A DNA stretch of 64,000 nt from CAVVAL01 sp963742725 (lineage in GTDB: Bacteria; Actinomycetota; Actinomycetes; Mycobacteriales; Cryptosporangiaceae). The DNA is taken from contig CAVUMX010000001.1 of the NCBI GenBank assembly GCA_963742725.1, positions 620,001 to 684,000 on the forward strand, in the 5' to 3' direction. The notes under the pieces are model-generated. The model ran no database searches and was not told where the DNA came from. It saw only the letters and a program-made list of their open reading frames with translations. Below are positions 32,720 through 41,603 of this stretch, piece by piece. The number at the start of each line of letters is the position of its first letter. Positions within the stretch are counted from its first letter, which is position 1. Position numbers and translations under genes: made by a program.

Positions 32720-34206
32720 CCCAGCCCGTCGGGACGTTCGCGCTGGTCCTCCACACGCACCTGCCGTGGCTGGCGCACGCAGGCACCTGGCCGGTCGGCG
32801 AGGAGTGGCTGCACCAGGCGTTCACCGGGTCCTGGCGCCGTGTCGTGGCGTTACTCGACGAGCTCGCTGCAGAGGGCCGGCGGGACGTCCTGACGCTGGG
32901 TGTCACACCGACCGTCGCGGCGATGCTCGACGACCCGTACTGCCTGCGCGAGCTGCACACCTGGGCCGGGTACTGGCGGCTGCGCGCCGAACTGCTCGCC
33001 GGCCGCCGCGAACCGCACCTGCGGACGCTGGCCACCCACGAGTTCCGCGAGGCCACGGCCTGCCTGGACGACCTGGAGTCCCGCTGGCTGCGCGGCGGTT
33101 CGGCGGTGATCCGTCCGCTGGTGGACGCGGGCGTGATCGAGCTGCTGGGCGGCCCGGCGACGCACCCGTTCCAGCCGCTGCTGGACCCGCGGTTCCAGTC
33201 GTTCGCGCTGCGCGCCGGCCTGGACGACGCCCGCCTGCGGTTCGGCGCCGCGCCGGCCGGCATCTGGGCACCGGAATGCGGGTACGCGCCCGGCCTGGAG
33301 CGCTCGTACGAGGCGGCCGGGGTCACCCGGTTCCTGGTGGACGGCCCGACGTTCCACGGCGACACGGCGGCGGGGCATCCGGTCGGCGAGTCGGGCGTGG
33401 TCGCGTTCGGACGGGACCTCGAGGTCACGTACCGGGTGTGGTCGCCGAAGGCCGGCTACCCGGGCTCGGCCGAGTACCGCGACTTCCACACGTTCGACCA
33501 TCCGTCCGGGTTCCGCCCGGCGCGGGTCACGGGCAAGCACATCGCGCCCGAGCACAAGAAGCCGTGGGACCCCGCCGGCGCCGCCCACAAGGTCAGTGAG
33601 CACGCGGACGACTTCGTCGCGACGGTGGTCAGGCGCCTGCACCAGCTGGGCGACCAGCACGGCCGTCCGGGGCTCGTGGTCGCCGCGTACGACACCGAAC
33701 TGTTCGGCCACTGGTGGCACGAGGGGCCGGAGTGGCTCGGTGCCGTGCTGCGGCGGCTGCCCGAGGCAGGCGTCCGGGTCACCACGCTCGCGGGCGCCGT
33801 CGAGGCCGGGCACGTCGGGGAGCCGCGTGACCTGCCGGCCAGCTCGTGGGGCTCCGGCAAGGACTGGCGGGTGTGGGACGGCGAGCAGGTCGCCGACCTC
33901 GTCACCGACTCGCGCCGGGTCCAGGACCGGCTGCTCGCCATCGCGGACAAGCACCGCGGTCTGACCCGGAACCCCGTTCTCGACCAGCTCGCCCGGGAGG
34001 CGCTGCTGGTCGCGTCGAGCGACTGGGCGTTCATGGTCACCAAGGACAGCGCCGCCGGCTACGCCCGCGACCGTGCCGCCGGCCACGCGCGCCGGTTCGA
34101 CCGGCTCGCCGACCTGATCGAGACCGGCCAGGACGCCTCGGCGTACGCCGCCGAGCTCCGCGCCGTCGACGGCCCGTTCGGCCACCTGGACGCGCGCCAG
34201 CTCTGA
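32716..34206 (+). CDS. GH57 1,4-alpha-glucan branching enzyme-type protein (DUF1957)
   Basis: The protein (496 residues) belongs to glycoside hydrolase family 57 with the DUF1957 C-terminal helical domain, the group that includes glycogen branching enzymes of Thermococcus and mycobacterial Rv3031. It starts FALVLHTHLPWLAHAG, has the nucleophile E187 in GIWAPECGY and acid/base D326 in AAYDTELFGHWWH. ATG 32716 overlaps the methyltransferase stop; the frame is open 627 bases further upstream but only as a shadow. Codon 46 is TTA. It would add alpha-1,6 branches to a linear alpha-glucan in the cytoplasm, together with the GT4 enzyme at 38513. Confidence 0.92.
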   Translation: MTQPVGTFALVLHTHLPWLAHAGTWPVGEEWLHQAFTGSWRRVVALLDELAAEGRRDVLTLGVTPTVAAMLDDPYCLRELHTWAGYWRLRAELLAGRREPHLRTLATHEFREATACLDDLESRWLRGGSAVIRPLVDAGVIELLGGPATHPFQPLLDPRFQSFALRAGLDDARLRFGAAPAGIWAPECGYAPGLERSYEAAGVTRFLVDGPTFHGDTAAGHPVGESGVVAFGRDLEVTYRVWSPKAGYPGSAEYRDFHTFDHPSGFRPARVTGKHIAPEHKKPWDPAGAAHKVSEHADDFVATVVRRLHQLGDQHGRPGLVVAAYDTELFGHWWHEGPEWLGAVLRRLPEAGVRVTTLAGAVEAGHVGEPRDLPASSWGSGKDWRVWDGEQVADLVTDSRRVQDRLLAIADKHRGLTRNPVLDQLAREALLVASSDWAFMVTKDSAAGYARDRAAGHARRFDRLADLIETGQDASAYAAELRAVDGPFGHLDARQL

Positions 34207-34211
34207 CGTTG

Positions 34212-34760
34212 TCAGGGCGCGGTGCCGCGCTGGCGGACGATCCGGCCCTCCTCGCAGTTCTCCAGCACGTAGCCCCGCGACCACACCGTGGCGATGCACA
34301 GCCCGAGCGGCCTGATGCGCCTGCGTAATCGGAGGATGTGCAGGTCCAGGGCGTTGCGCCGGGCGGCCGCCTCGTCGGGCCAGCAGTGGACCGCGAGGAC
34401 GTCCCTGGCGACGACCTGCCGGAACGAGGCCGACAGCGGCCGCATGATGCGGGCCTCCGCCGGCGACAGCGGCAGGGACCGCCCGCCGAACGCCAGCACG
34501 TCGCTCGGATCGACGCGCGGCACCGCACCGGAGCGCGCCCGGATGTGCAGGGTCTGCGCGCGGATCGAGAAGTCCTCGGACGTCATCGGCGGCCGCACCC
34601 AGTCCTCCAGGACGTCGGTGCAGATCGGCGCCCTGGTGTGGCCCTCGACGACGAGCAGGCGCGGCAGCCCGAGGGCGTGGCACTCGTCCCGGCGGTCGGA
34701 TTCGGCGGGCCATCGGATGACCACCACTTCGGCGGTGGCCAACCCGGATATCACGTCCAT
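34212..34760 (-). CDS. Orphan winged-helix regulator with degenerate receiver
   Basis: The protein has 182 residues. The start ATG 34760 is set by AAGGAG 6 bases upstream; a longer open frame lacks any such site. The N-terminal 75 residues (EVVVIRWPAE ... LPRLLVVEG) look like a reduced receiver with no phosphorylatable Asp pocket. Residues 89-170 form an OmpR-type winged helix (SLPLSPAEARIMRPL ... ALDLHILRLRRRI). It therefore cannot follow normal two-component chemistry. Codon 145 is TTA. It lies downstream of, and codirectional with, a small secreted protein gene, and shares stop-codon space with GH57. Confidence 0.72.
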   Translation of the reverse strand: MDVISGLATAEVVVIRWPAESDRRDECHALGLPRLLVVEGHTRAPICTDVLEDWVRPPMTSEDFSIRAQTLHIRARSGAVPRVDPSDVLAFGGRSLPLSPAEARIMRPLSASFRQVVARDVLAVHCWPDEAAARRNALDLHILRLRRRIRPLGLCIATVWSRGYVLENCEEGRIVRQRGTAP

Positions 34761-34997
34761 CGATACTCCTTCAGTCGCAAAACGTGCACGGCAGTTCTGG
34801 CGATAGGGCAGCATCAATTCGCAGGGTGCGGACAAGCGCCCGCGCGCGTGAGTGGTAATAGGCGCCGCACAGTAGGCCCACCGTCGCGGCGTTATCAAAT
34901 AAGGTTAGCGGACCCGGCAACGGAAAAGCCTGTCTATGAGAATTCCGCCACACGGAAAGACGACCGTGAAATACCCATTATTTCCCGCACAGCACGG

Positions 34998-35025
34998 GAT
35001 GCCCCCGGCTGGTGCCGGGGGCATC
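34998..35025 (-). terminator. Terminator of the secreted Cys/aromatic protein gene
   Basis: GATGCCCCCGGC and GCCGGGGGCATC form a perfect 12-bp stem with loop TGGT, 18 bases beyond the stop codon at 35044. An AT-rich tract follows on the minus strand. The 283-base gap 34761-35043 otherwise contains only AT-richer DNA and the leader of the orphan regulator. Confidence 0.8.
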
Positions 35026-35043
35026 GCGTCGGAACTGGTCGGG

Positions 35044-35478
35044 TCAGTAGGTCACCACGCCGGCGATGGCCTGGAGGCCGATCGGGCAGAAGGTCCAGAT
35101 CTCCCAGTGTCCTATGTAGCTGGCCGGTGCGTACCAGAAGCCGTTGGAGCACTGCACCCACGGGGTGTACCACTGGTCGCTGTTGCAGGCCACGTGGTAG
35201 TAGTCGTAGCCCAGGTAAGGGTTGTAGCAGTAGACGAACTGTGTGGACGAGCCCGCCGAACCCACGGGCTTCGTCGCGCTCACCCGCGGCTTGGCCACCT
35301 TCTGCGCGTTCGAGCTGAGCTTGACAGCGTTGGTGGCTGCGGGCGCCGATCCCTTCGAACCGTCGGCCGCGACAGTGGTCGTCGCCCCTGTCGTCCCGGC
35401 CGCGTGCGCGGCGACCGGCGAGGCCGCGAACGTCAACAACACGGCGGCGGTGATCCCAACGAACATGCGTAAGCGCAT
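35044..35478 (-). CDS. Small secreted protein with four Cys and a highly aromatic C-terminus
   Basis: The 144-residue protein has a clear signal peptide (RMFVGITAAVLLTFAASPVAAHAAG), given here in sense only, and a low-complexity Ala/Ser/Lys spacer to about residue 80. A compact C-terminal segment (81-144) carries C84, C98, C110 and C131 and 17 aromatic residues (for example YCYNPYLGYDYYHVAC). Two disulfides are likely. ATG 35478 was chosen because GAGGGGAC lies upstream and the signal peptide begins there. I do not recognise the family. Possible roles include an adhesive or cell-surface-binding peptide. The next gene on the strand is the orphan regulator. Confidence 0.65.
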   Translation of the reverse strand: MRLRMFVGITAAVLLTFAASPVAAHAAGTTGATTTVAADGSKGSAPAATNAVKLSSNAQKVAKPRVSATKPVGSAGSSTQFVYCYNPYLGYDYYHVACNSDQWYTPWVQCSNGFWYAPASYIGHWEIWTFCPIGLQAIAGVVTY

Positions 35479-35647
35479 CGTCTGTCCCCTCGTGTAATCA
35501 GCATTAGCGGGTACCGGCCGGTGGATCAAAGGTAGGGCCAGCCAAGTAACCCCTCAATCGAACTGCAAGATGTATTTCCAATGCGAAGTCGCAGTAATCC
35601 GCGAATACACCGGGCCACCCGACAATCGGACGTCCCCGCCGTTCCCC

Positions 35648-35653
35648 TACTGT
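35648..35653 (+). promoter_or_regulatory. -10 box (TACTGT) of leaderless DUF885 promoter
   Basis: TACTGT ends 7 nt before ATG 35661, with no ribosome-binding site. This supports ATG 35661 over GTG 35652. Confidence 0.5.
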
Positions 35654-35660
35654 GCTTCTC

Positions 35661-37178
35661 ATGAACTCCCGGCTGCGTGCGCTCACCGACCTGATGGTGC
35701 CGACCGCCCGTGACTGCTGCGGTCTGCACGTCTACGACGGCGTCGTGCAGGACCTGTCTCCGGACGGCGTCCGCGCCGCCCTCGCCGCGCTCGGCGGCCC
35801 GCCGGGGACGGAACCGGAGTCCGACCCGCACGACGAGGCACACCTGGCCGCGTTCGAGGCGAACGCGCGGGTCGTCTACGGCGAGCTGGCCCTGTACCGG
35901 GTCAACCCGCTGTTCCACGTCGGGAACCTCGACCTGGCCTGCTACGACCGTCCGTACGCGCCGGAGCCGGAGCGGGAGGCGGCCAAGCGACGGCACCTCG
36001 CCGCCTGGCCCGAGGCGATCGACGCGGCCATCGCCGCGCTGGACGCCGTCCCCGCGCCGATCGCCGTGGCGACCATCGGTGCGGCCAAGGGCCTCTCCGC
36101 CGGGCTCGACGCCGACCGCGACCCCGTCGAGCGCGCTGCCCTGGCCGCGCACGCCCGCCTCATCAGCCACCTGGAGAAGGCCACGGTCGAGGGCGCCCCG
36201 TCCGCGGCGCTCGGTGCCGACGCCGTCGCGAAGCTGCTGAGCAGCTCCGAGGCCATCGACGTGGACCTGTCCGACCTCAGCCGCCGCGCCGACACCGAAC
36301 GCGACCGGCTGCGCGCCATCCTGGAGGACGCGTGCGCGCGGATCGCGCCCGGCCAGCCCGTCGAGGACACGGTCACGGCCCTGCTCGCCGACCATCCGGA
36401 CGCGGACGGCGTGCTCGCCGAGGCGCGGGCGCTGACCGCCGAGGCCATCGCCTGGACCGCCGAGCACGACCTCGTCCCCTACGACGACGGCGAATGCCGG
36501 GTCGGGCCGGCACCGGAGTCCCGGCAGTGGGCGATGGCGATGATGTCGTGGTCGGCGCCGTACGAGGAGGACGGCCCGTCCTGGTACCACGTCACCCCGC
36601 CGCACCCCTCGTGGCCGGCCGAGGAGCAGGCCGAATGGCTCAGCGTGTTCAGCCGGACGACGCTGCCGGCGATCACCGTCCACGAGGTCGCGCCGGGCCA
36701 CTTCTCGCACGGGCGCGCGCTGCGACGGGCCTCGACGGACGTCCGCCGCACCCTCATGTCCGATGCGTTCATCGAGGGATGGGCGCACTACGGCGAAGAG
36801 GTCGCGCTGGAGCTGGGCTACCGGGCCCACGATCCCCGGTTCGCGGCCGGCGTCGCGCTCGAAGGGCTCGTCCGGGTGACCCGGCTGGCGTGCGCGATCG
36901 GGCTGCACACCGGCGACATGACGGTGGACGACGCGGCCCGCCGCTTCGCCGAGGACGCCCTGCTGGCCGGCGCCGCCGCGCTCAGCGAAGCCAGCCGCGG
37001 GACGTTCGACCCCACCTACGGCCGCTACACCTGGGGCAAGCTGGCCCTGCTGGACCTGCGGGAACGCGCCAAGCGGGAGTGGGGTGGCGGGTTCTCGCTC
37101 CCCCGGTTCCACCGCGCCCTGCTCGACCTGGGCTCGCCGCCGCTAGGCCTGCTCGGCACCGCCGTCGACCGCGGCTGA
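35661..37178 (+). CDS. DUF885-family metallopeptidase-like protein
   Basis: The 505-residue cytoplasmic protein belongs to the DUF885 family, a gluzincin-like helical fold. The zinc site is in HEVAPGHFSHGRAL, with a downstream Glu in DAFIEGWAHYGEE that fits the third ligand. There is no signal peptide. Family members are probable peptidases, but the substrate is not known. Its last 36 bases overlap the 3' end of the convergent GNAT gene. Confidence 0.85.
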   Translation: MNSRLRALTDLMVPTARDCCGLHVYDGVVQDLSPDGVRAALAALGGPPGTEPESDPHDEAHLAAFEANARVVYGELALYRVNPLFHVGNLDLACYDRPYAPEPEREAAKRRHLAAWPEAIDAAIAALDAVPAPIAVATIGAAKGLSAGLDADRDPVERAALAAHARLISHLEKATVEGAPSAALGADAVAKLLSSSEAIDVDLSDLSRRADTERDRLRAILEDACARIAPGQPVEDTVTALLADHPDADGVLAEARALTAEAIAWTAEHDLVPYDDGECRVGPAPESRQWAMAMMSWSAPYEEDGPSWYHVTPPHPSWPAEEQAEWLSVFSRTTLPAITVHEVAPGHFSHGRALRRASTDVRRTLMSDAFIEGWAHYGEEVALELGYRAHDPRFAAGVALEGLVRVTRLACAIGLHTGDMTVDDAARRFAEDALLAGAAALSEASRGTFDPTYGRYTWGKLALLDLRERAKREWGGGFSLPRFHRALLDLGSPPLGLLGTAVDRG

Positions 37179-37928
37179 CCCGTCCCAGACGTACGGGGTC
37201 GTCGAGGTCAGCGGCACGAAGCCCAGCCGCTCCAGGATCGGACGCGAGTCGTCGCTGGCGTCGACCTGGAGGTACCGGAATCCCCGCTCGACCGCGAGCG
37301 CCGCACGGCGGGCCACGAGCGCACGGTAGATGCCGCGCCCGCGCCACTCCGGCACGGTGCTGCCGCCCCACAGGCTCGCGAAGTCGGTGCCCTGGTGGAA
37401 GCGGATCCAGGCGGTGGACACCGACTCCCCGCCGGCGACCGCACGGAACAGCGCGATGGCGGACGGGTCCTTGGCGTGCTCGGCGGCGAGTCCCCGGCCG
37501 AGGCTGCGCCAGCCCTGCCCCCAGACCTTCTCCTGCACCTCGACGATCGCCGCGAACCCCGCCTCGTCGTCGATGGGCACCAGCTCGACGCCGTCGGGCA
37601 TCGGCGCGTCGGCGAGACTGGTCGCCTCACCGACCAGGACGGTCTCGGTGGGCTCGGCGACGAAGCCGGCGCGGACCAGGCGCTCGGGCAGGTCCGCCGG
37701 GGTGTCGTACCCGTAGTGCTTCCACTCCAGCTGGCCCCGACCGGCGAAGTACGCCTGTTGCTCGGCGATGACCGCGTCCACGGTCTCCGGGGTCACGTCC
37801 GCGCGGATGATCCAGTTGCCGGCCGGGCCCGATTCCCGGACGACGGCACCGACCTGTACACCGTCCAGACACCGCAGTTGTTCGTCGAAGAGCGCCAGCA
37901 GCGCGGCCGAGTCCATACGACCATCCAA
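37143..37928 (-). CDS. GNAT-family N-acetyltransferase
   Basis: The 261-residue protein has an N-terminal region of about 130 residues and a C-terminal GNAT domain. The acetyl-CoA loop is visible as VPEWRGRGIYRALVARR (Q/RxxGxG/A type), followed by YLQVDASDDSRPILERLGF. The acceptor cannot be predicted. The first ATG is at 37928; ATG 37916 (MDSAALL) is equally possible, since TTGGAT ends 6 bases before it. Confidence 0.85.
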   Translation of the reverse strand: MDGRMDSAALLALFDEQLRCLDGVQVGAVVRESGPAGNWIIRADVTPETVDAVIAEQQAYFAGRGQLEWKHYGYDTPADLPERLVRAGFVAEPTETVLVGEATSLADAPMPDGVELVPIDDEAGFAAIVEVQEKVWGQGWRSLGRGLAAEHAKDPSAIALFRAVAGGESVSTAWIRFHQGTDFASLWGGSTVPEWRGRGIYRALVARRAALAVERGFRYLQVDASDDSRPILERLGFVPLTSTTPYVWDGSAAVDGGAEQA

Positions 37929-37986
37929 TACCGGCCGGCAACCGGGTTAGGGGGAACGGTGCGGTGGCCGGCCGCGTCAGACCGGT

Positions 37987-38457
37987 ATGACGCGCCAACT
38001 CGCCGCCCTCGTGCTCGCAGCCGCCCTGCTCGCCGCGTGCGGGGAACCCGCGGCCGACTCGGCCAGCCCCGGCTCCCCCGACGAGCCGACCTCCACGACC
38101 GCGCCGACCACGCCGCCCAGCCCCGCCCCCAGCACGTCGCCGAGCGACAACGTGCAGGTGGTCACGCCGAAGCCGGGCACGATCAAGCCCCGCGCCATCG
38201 CGTGGCAAGAGGCCAAAGCCGGTCCCGACGGTCGGAGCGTCCGGATCTTCTTCACGAGCGGCGTCGAGCCGTGCCACGTGCTCGACCACGTCAAGGTGAA
38301 CTACCTCGCCGAGCGGATCATCGTGACCATCTACGAAGGCACCGGGCGCGACAGCCTGAACCAGGCGTGCATCGAGATCGCCGTGTTCAAGGCCGTTGAC
38401 GTGCGGCTCGACCAGCCGGTCGGCAAGCGGACGTTCGGCGACGGAGCACCGGGCTGA
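37987..38457 (+). CDS. Putative lipoprotein of unknown function
   Basis: The 156-residue protein has a lipoprotein signal peptide with lipobox LLAAC (C18), a Ser/Thr/Pro linker (about 19-55) and a compact C-terminal domain of about 95 residues. Two cysteines in that domain (EPCHVLDHV and NQACIEIAV) may pair. The domain resembles small actinobacterial lipoproteins of unknown function. Expected location is the outer face of the membrane. It ends 55 bases before the GT4 gene on the same strand. Confidence 0.7.
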   Translation: MTRQLAALVLAAALLAACGEPAADSASPGSPDEPTSTTAPTTPPSPAPSTSPSDNVQVVTPKPGTIKPRAIAWQEAKAGPDGRSVRIFFTSGVEPCHVLDHVKVNYLAERIIVTIYEGTGRDSLNQACIEIAVFKAVDVRLDQPVGKRTFGDGAPG

Positions 38458-38499
38458 CAAACTGGCTACCGGGTGGTAACACCCCGGACGGACATCTGC

Positions 38500-38505
38500 C
38501 ACAAT
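38500..38505 (+). promoter_or_regulatory. -10-like box (CACAAT) before the GT4 gene
   Basis: CACAAT ends 7 nt before ATG 38513. It lacks the first T of TANNNT, but its spacing equals the other leaderless promoters in this window. Confidence 0.3.
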
Positions 38506-38512
38506 CCCTGCG

Positions 38513-39781
38513 ATGCGCGTCCTGATCCTGTCCTGGGAGTACCCACCGGTGATGGTCGGTGGCCTCGGCCGCCACGTCCACGCCCTCGCGACGTCGCTGG
38601 CCGCGTCCGGTCACGACGTCACCGTGGTGTCCAGACACGCGGAGGGCGCGTCGTACGACGAGGTCCTCGAAGGCGTCCGGGTCGTCCGGGTACCGGAGGA
38701 TCCGCCGCTGTTCGTCCTGACGTCGGAGACGCTGCTGGCCTGGACGATGGCGTTCAACCACGCGCTGACCAGGGCAGCGCTGCGGGTCGCCGAGGAGGTC
38801 CAGCCGGAGGTCGTCCACGCGCACGACTGGCTCGTCGCGCACGCCGCCGCCACGGTCAAGCACCACCTCGACATCCCCCTCGTAGCCACCGTCCACGCCA
38901 CCGAGGCCGGCCGGCACCAGGGCTGGCTGCCCGAGGACATGAACCGCTCGATCCACTCCATCGAGTGGTGGCTGACGTACGAGGCGCGGCGCGTGATCAC
39001 CTGCTCGCAGTACATGCGGTGGGAGGTGACACGGCTGTTCGACCTGCCGCCGGACAAGGGCGAGGCGATCCCGAACGGCGTCGAGATGGCCGAGTGGAAG
39101 GCCGACCCGGCCGAGGTAGCCGCCGTCCGGGCCGAGTACGGCGACGGTCCGCTGGTGCTGTTCGCGGGGCGCCTCGTCTACGAGAAGGGCGTCCACGACC
39201 TGCTCGCGGCAGTCCCCCGGCTGCGGCGGCGGCATCCGGGGCTGCGCGTAGTGATCGCCGGCGACGGCCCGCACCTGGCCGAGCTGAGGGCCCAGGCGAA
39301 GCGGCTGCGGCTCGGCCGGAGCGTGGCGTGGACCGGGTTCCTCGACAGCGGCCGGCTCCCGGTCCTGGCCGCCGCCGCCGACTGCGCGGTCGTCCCCAGC
39401 ATCTACGAGCCGTTCGGGATGGTGGCGCTGGAAGCGGCCGCCGCCGGGACCCCGCTCGTCGTGGCCGACACCGGCGGCCTGCGCGAGATCGTCGAGCACG
39501 GCATCACCGGCCTGCGGTTCGCCCCCGGCAGCCACGCCGAACTCGCGGACGCCGTCACAGCGGTCCTGTCGGACGAGGTCCTGGCCCGGCGGCTCACCCG
39601 CGACGCCCGTGCGGTGCTCCGCCGCGACTACTCGTGGACCACGATCGCGGCCCGCACCGTCGAGGCGTACCAACGGGCCGTGCGCGAGGAGCGGGCGCTC
39701 CAGGCCGGGCTGGTCGCCCGCGCGCAGGCGCCGCTGCGCATGGTCGTCCGCGACGGCAACCTCCTCACCGGCTCGCCGTAG
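38513..39781 (+). CDS. GT4 alpha-glucan/alpha-1,4-glucosyltransferase
   Basis: This GT-B glycosyltransferase (422 residues, family 4) starts with LSWEYPPVMVGGLGRHVHAL, the donor-domain opening shared with glycogen synthases. It has the EPFGMVALEAAAAGTP nucleotide-sugar motif (about residues 299-314) with the E-x7-E pair. From memory it corresponds to mycobacterial Rv3032, an alpha-1,4-glucosyltransferase of methylglucose lipopolysaccharide and capsular glucan synthesis. In mycobacteria it follows the GH57 gene directly; here about 4.3 kb of other genes separate them. It would elongate the glucan that GH57 branches. The 3' end overlaps the next convergent gene by 17 bases. Confidence 0.88.
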   Translation: MRVLILSWEYPPVMVGGLGRHVHALATSLAASGHDVTVVSRHAEGASYDEVLEGVRVVRVPEDPPLFVLTSETLLAWTMAFNHALTRAALRVAEEVQPEVVHAHDWLVAHAAATVKHHLDIPLVATVHATEAGRHQGWLPEDMNRSIHSIEWWLTYEARRVITCSQYMRWEVTRLFDLPPDKGEAIPNGVEMAEWKADPAEVAAVRAEYGDGPLVLFAGRLVYEKGVHDLLAAVPRLRRRHPGLRVVIAGDGPHLAELRAQAKRLRLGRSVAWTGFLDSGRLPVLAAAADCAVVPSIYEPFGMVALEAAAAGTPLVVADTGGLREIVEHGITGLRFAPGSHAELADAVTAVLSDEVLARRLTRDARAVLRRDYSWTTIAARTVEAYQRAVREERALQAGLVARAQAPLRMVVRDGNLLTGSP

Positions 39782-40307
39782 CCTTCTCCGGAAAGAACGT
39801 GTACGTGATCGGCCACAGCGAGCTGATCCCGAGCACCCACGTCAGCCGGACGATCCAGCCTTCGAGCGCCTCCGTCCGGCCGGCGTCGCCGACCCACAGG
39901 ATCCCGGCGACGAGCAGGGCGCAGCTGATGGCCCAGGCGACGACCGTCTTCGCGAACGTCACCCATTCGTGCTTGATCCGGACGGGACCGGCCTTGGGGA
40001 TCTTCACGGGCGGCGGCCCGCCGGCGAAGCGGTGCGCGAACCGCACGTCCGCCCAGCGGATCATCGTGTGTCCGAACGCGACGGAGAAGCCAAGGTAGGC
40101 CGCGGCGAGCCCGTGCGTGAAGTCGGCGGTGGCGCCGCCGCGCAGGTGCAGGACGGTGGCGGTGAGCACCACCACGTCCACGAGCGCCGTCCCGCACAGC
40201 AACGCCAGGCCCAGCCTGGGCATCCGCAGCAGGTAACGGGCGCCGAGCCCCGCCGCCAGGAACAGCCAGAAGGCGAACTCGCCGCCCAGGATCACCGCGA
40301 CCAGCAT
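39765..40307 (-). CDS. Conserved integral membrane protein, YmcC-like
   Basis: The 180-residue protein has five hydrophobic segments: about 3-24, 33-54, 64-80, 117-137 and 148-170. The pattern EFAFWLFLAAGLGARYLLRM, HGLAAAYLGFSVAFGHTMIRWAD and the basic loop KIPKAGPVRIKHEW resembles a conserved bacterial membrane family including Bacillus YmcC. Function is unknown. It is divergent from the NarL-type kinase gene. Confidence 0.65.
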   Translation of the reverse strand: MLVAVILGGEFAFWLFLAAGLGARYLLRMPRLGLALLCGTALVDVVVLTATVLHLRGGATADFTHGLAAAYLGFSVAFGHTMIRWADVRFAHRFAGGPPPVKIPKAGPVRIKHEWVTFAKTVVAWAISCALLVAGILWVGDAGRTEALEGWIVRLTWVLGISSLWPITYTFFPEKATASR

Positions 40308-40475
40308 GTCGTGTCCTCTCCCCGTGTCGTGTCTCCAGCCTCCGGCCGGGCGGGGCCTGGCGAATCAGCGTGGGTGACGAATCCGCCGTACATCGTTCGT
40401 CGCATCGGCGCCCAGCCGCGTGGGCGGATGCCACGGCCGGGCCGGCCTGGTGTGATGGGAGGCGTGGAACGGGGA

Positions 40476-41603
40476 ATGAGACGCGACCTGCTGATCGCGG
40501 GTGCCGCGTACGTCGTGGGCGCCGGGCTGCTGGCGGTGGCGTACGGCATGCCGCGGGACCTGTCGGCGTGGTCGCTGGTGCCGCTCGGGGTGACGTGCGC
40601 CGGGCTGGCGTTCCGCCGGTCGCGGCCGACGCTGGCCCTGGCGCTCGGCACGGTGGCGGTCGTCGCGGACCAGTTCGTGCCGCGCGAGACCAACCAGCTC
40701 GCGCTGGCGACGCCGCTGGTCTACAGCCAGATTCTCTACGACGCCTGCCTGTACGGCGGCCGCACGCTCGCCCGCTGGCTGCTGCGCATCTCCGTGGTCG
40801 TGACGCTGGCCACGATCGGCGCCGGCATGATCTGGCTTCCGGGCAAGGACGGCGTGCTGCTCGGCATCGTGCTCGGCGCGTTCACGGTCATGCCGGCGAT
40901 GACGGGGTTCGAGGTCCGGCACCACCGCGAGCGGGCCGACGAGGAGCGGCAGCGTGCCGAACAGATCACGCGCCTGGCCGAGCTCGACCACCGCAACGCC
41001 GTCACGGCCGAACGGACCCGCATGGCCCGCGAGCTGCACGACGTGGTCGCCAACCACCTCAGCGCCATCGCCGTCCAGTCCACCGCCGCGCTGGCGGTCG
41101 GCGGCGACGAGCGGCAGCGGGCGCTGACCGTGATCCGGGAGAACAGCGTGCAGGGGCTGGAGGAGATGCGCCGGATGATCGGCCTGCTCCGGGCCTCGGA
41201 CGACGCCGACCCGATCACCACGGCCCCCCGCCTGGACGAGCTGCGCCCGCTGCTGGACCAGGCCGGCGAGGCGGGCGTCACGGCCAGGGTCACGATCGAC
41301 GGCGAGCCGCGGCCCTTGCCGGCGGCGGTCGACCTGGCGGCGTACCGCGTCGTGCAGGAGTCCCTGACCAACATCGTCAAGCACGCCGCCCCCACGAGCG
41401 CCGACGTGACGATCGCCTACGAGCCGGAGCAGATCACCGTGACCGTCGAGAACCCGCTGCCGCCACCGCTGAACGGGGCCATCGTGCCCGGTTCGGGGGC
41501 GGGGCTGGTCGGGATGGGCGAGCGTGCCGCGCTGCTCGGCGGCGCCTTCACGGCCGGTCCGGACGGCGGGGCCTGGCGCGTCCACGTGGAGCTGCCGGCA
41601 TGA
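40476..41603 (+). CDS. NarL-system sensor histidine kinase (HPK7 type)
   Basis: The 375-residue kinase has about four N-terminal membrane helices (LLIAGAAYVVGAGLLAVAYG and following) with almost no external loop, so it may sense a membrane-borne signal. A coiled segment precedes the HisKA_3 domain with H188 in ARELHDVVANHLSAI. A short HATPase ends with GSGAGLVGMGERAALLGG. The start is uncertain: ATG 40476, GTG 40464 and ATG 40455 are in frame. It overlaps the response regulator by 4 bases (ATGA). Confidence 0.9.
   Translation: MRRDLLIAGAAYVVGAGLLAVAYGMPRDLSAWSLVPLGVTCAGLAFRRSRPTLALALGTVAVVADQFVPRETNQLALATPLVYSQILYDACLYGGRTLARWLLRISVVVTLATIGAGMIWLPGKDGVLLGIVLGAFTVMPAMTGFEVRHHRERADEERQRAEQITRLAELDHRNAVTAERTRMARELHDVVANHLSAIAVQSTAALAVGGDERQRALTVIRENSVQGLEEMRRMIGLLRASDDADPITTAPRLDELRPLLDQAGEAGVTARVTIDGEPRPLPAAVDLAAYRVVQESLTNIVKHAAPTSADVTIAYEPEQITVTVENPLPPPLNGAIVPGSGAGLVGMGERAALLGGAFTAGPDGGAWRVHVELPA

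Noticed and set aside
34204..34214. TGACGTTGTCA resembling the LacI-type operator
   Set aside because: It consists of the GH57 stop codon TGA, five bases, and the reverse stop codon of the orphan regulator. The symmetry comes from two facing TGA stops and lies at gene ends, not in a promoter.
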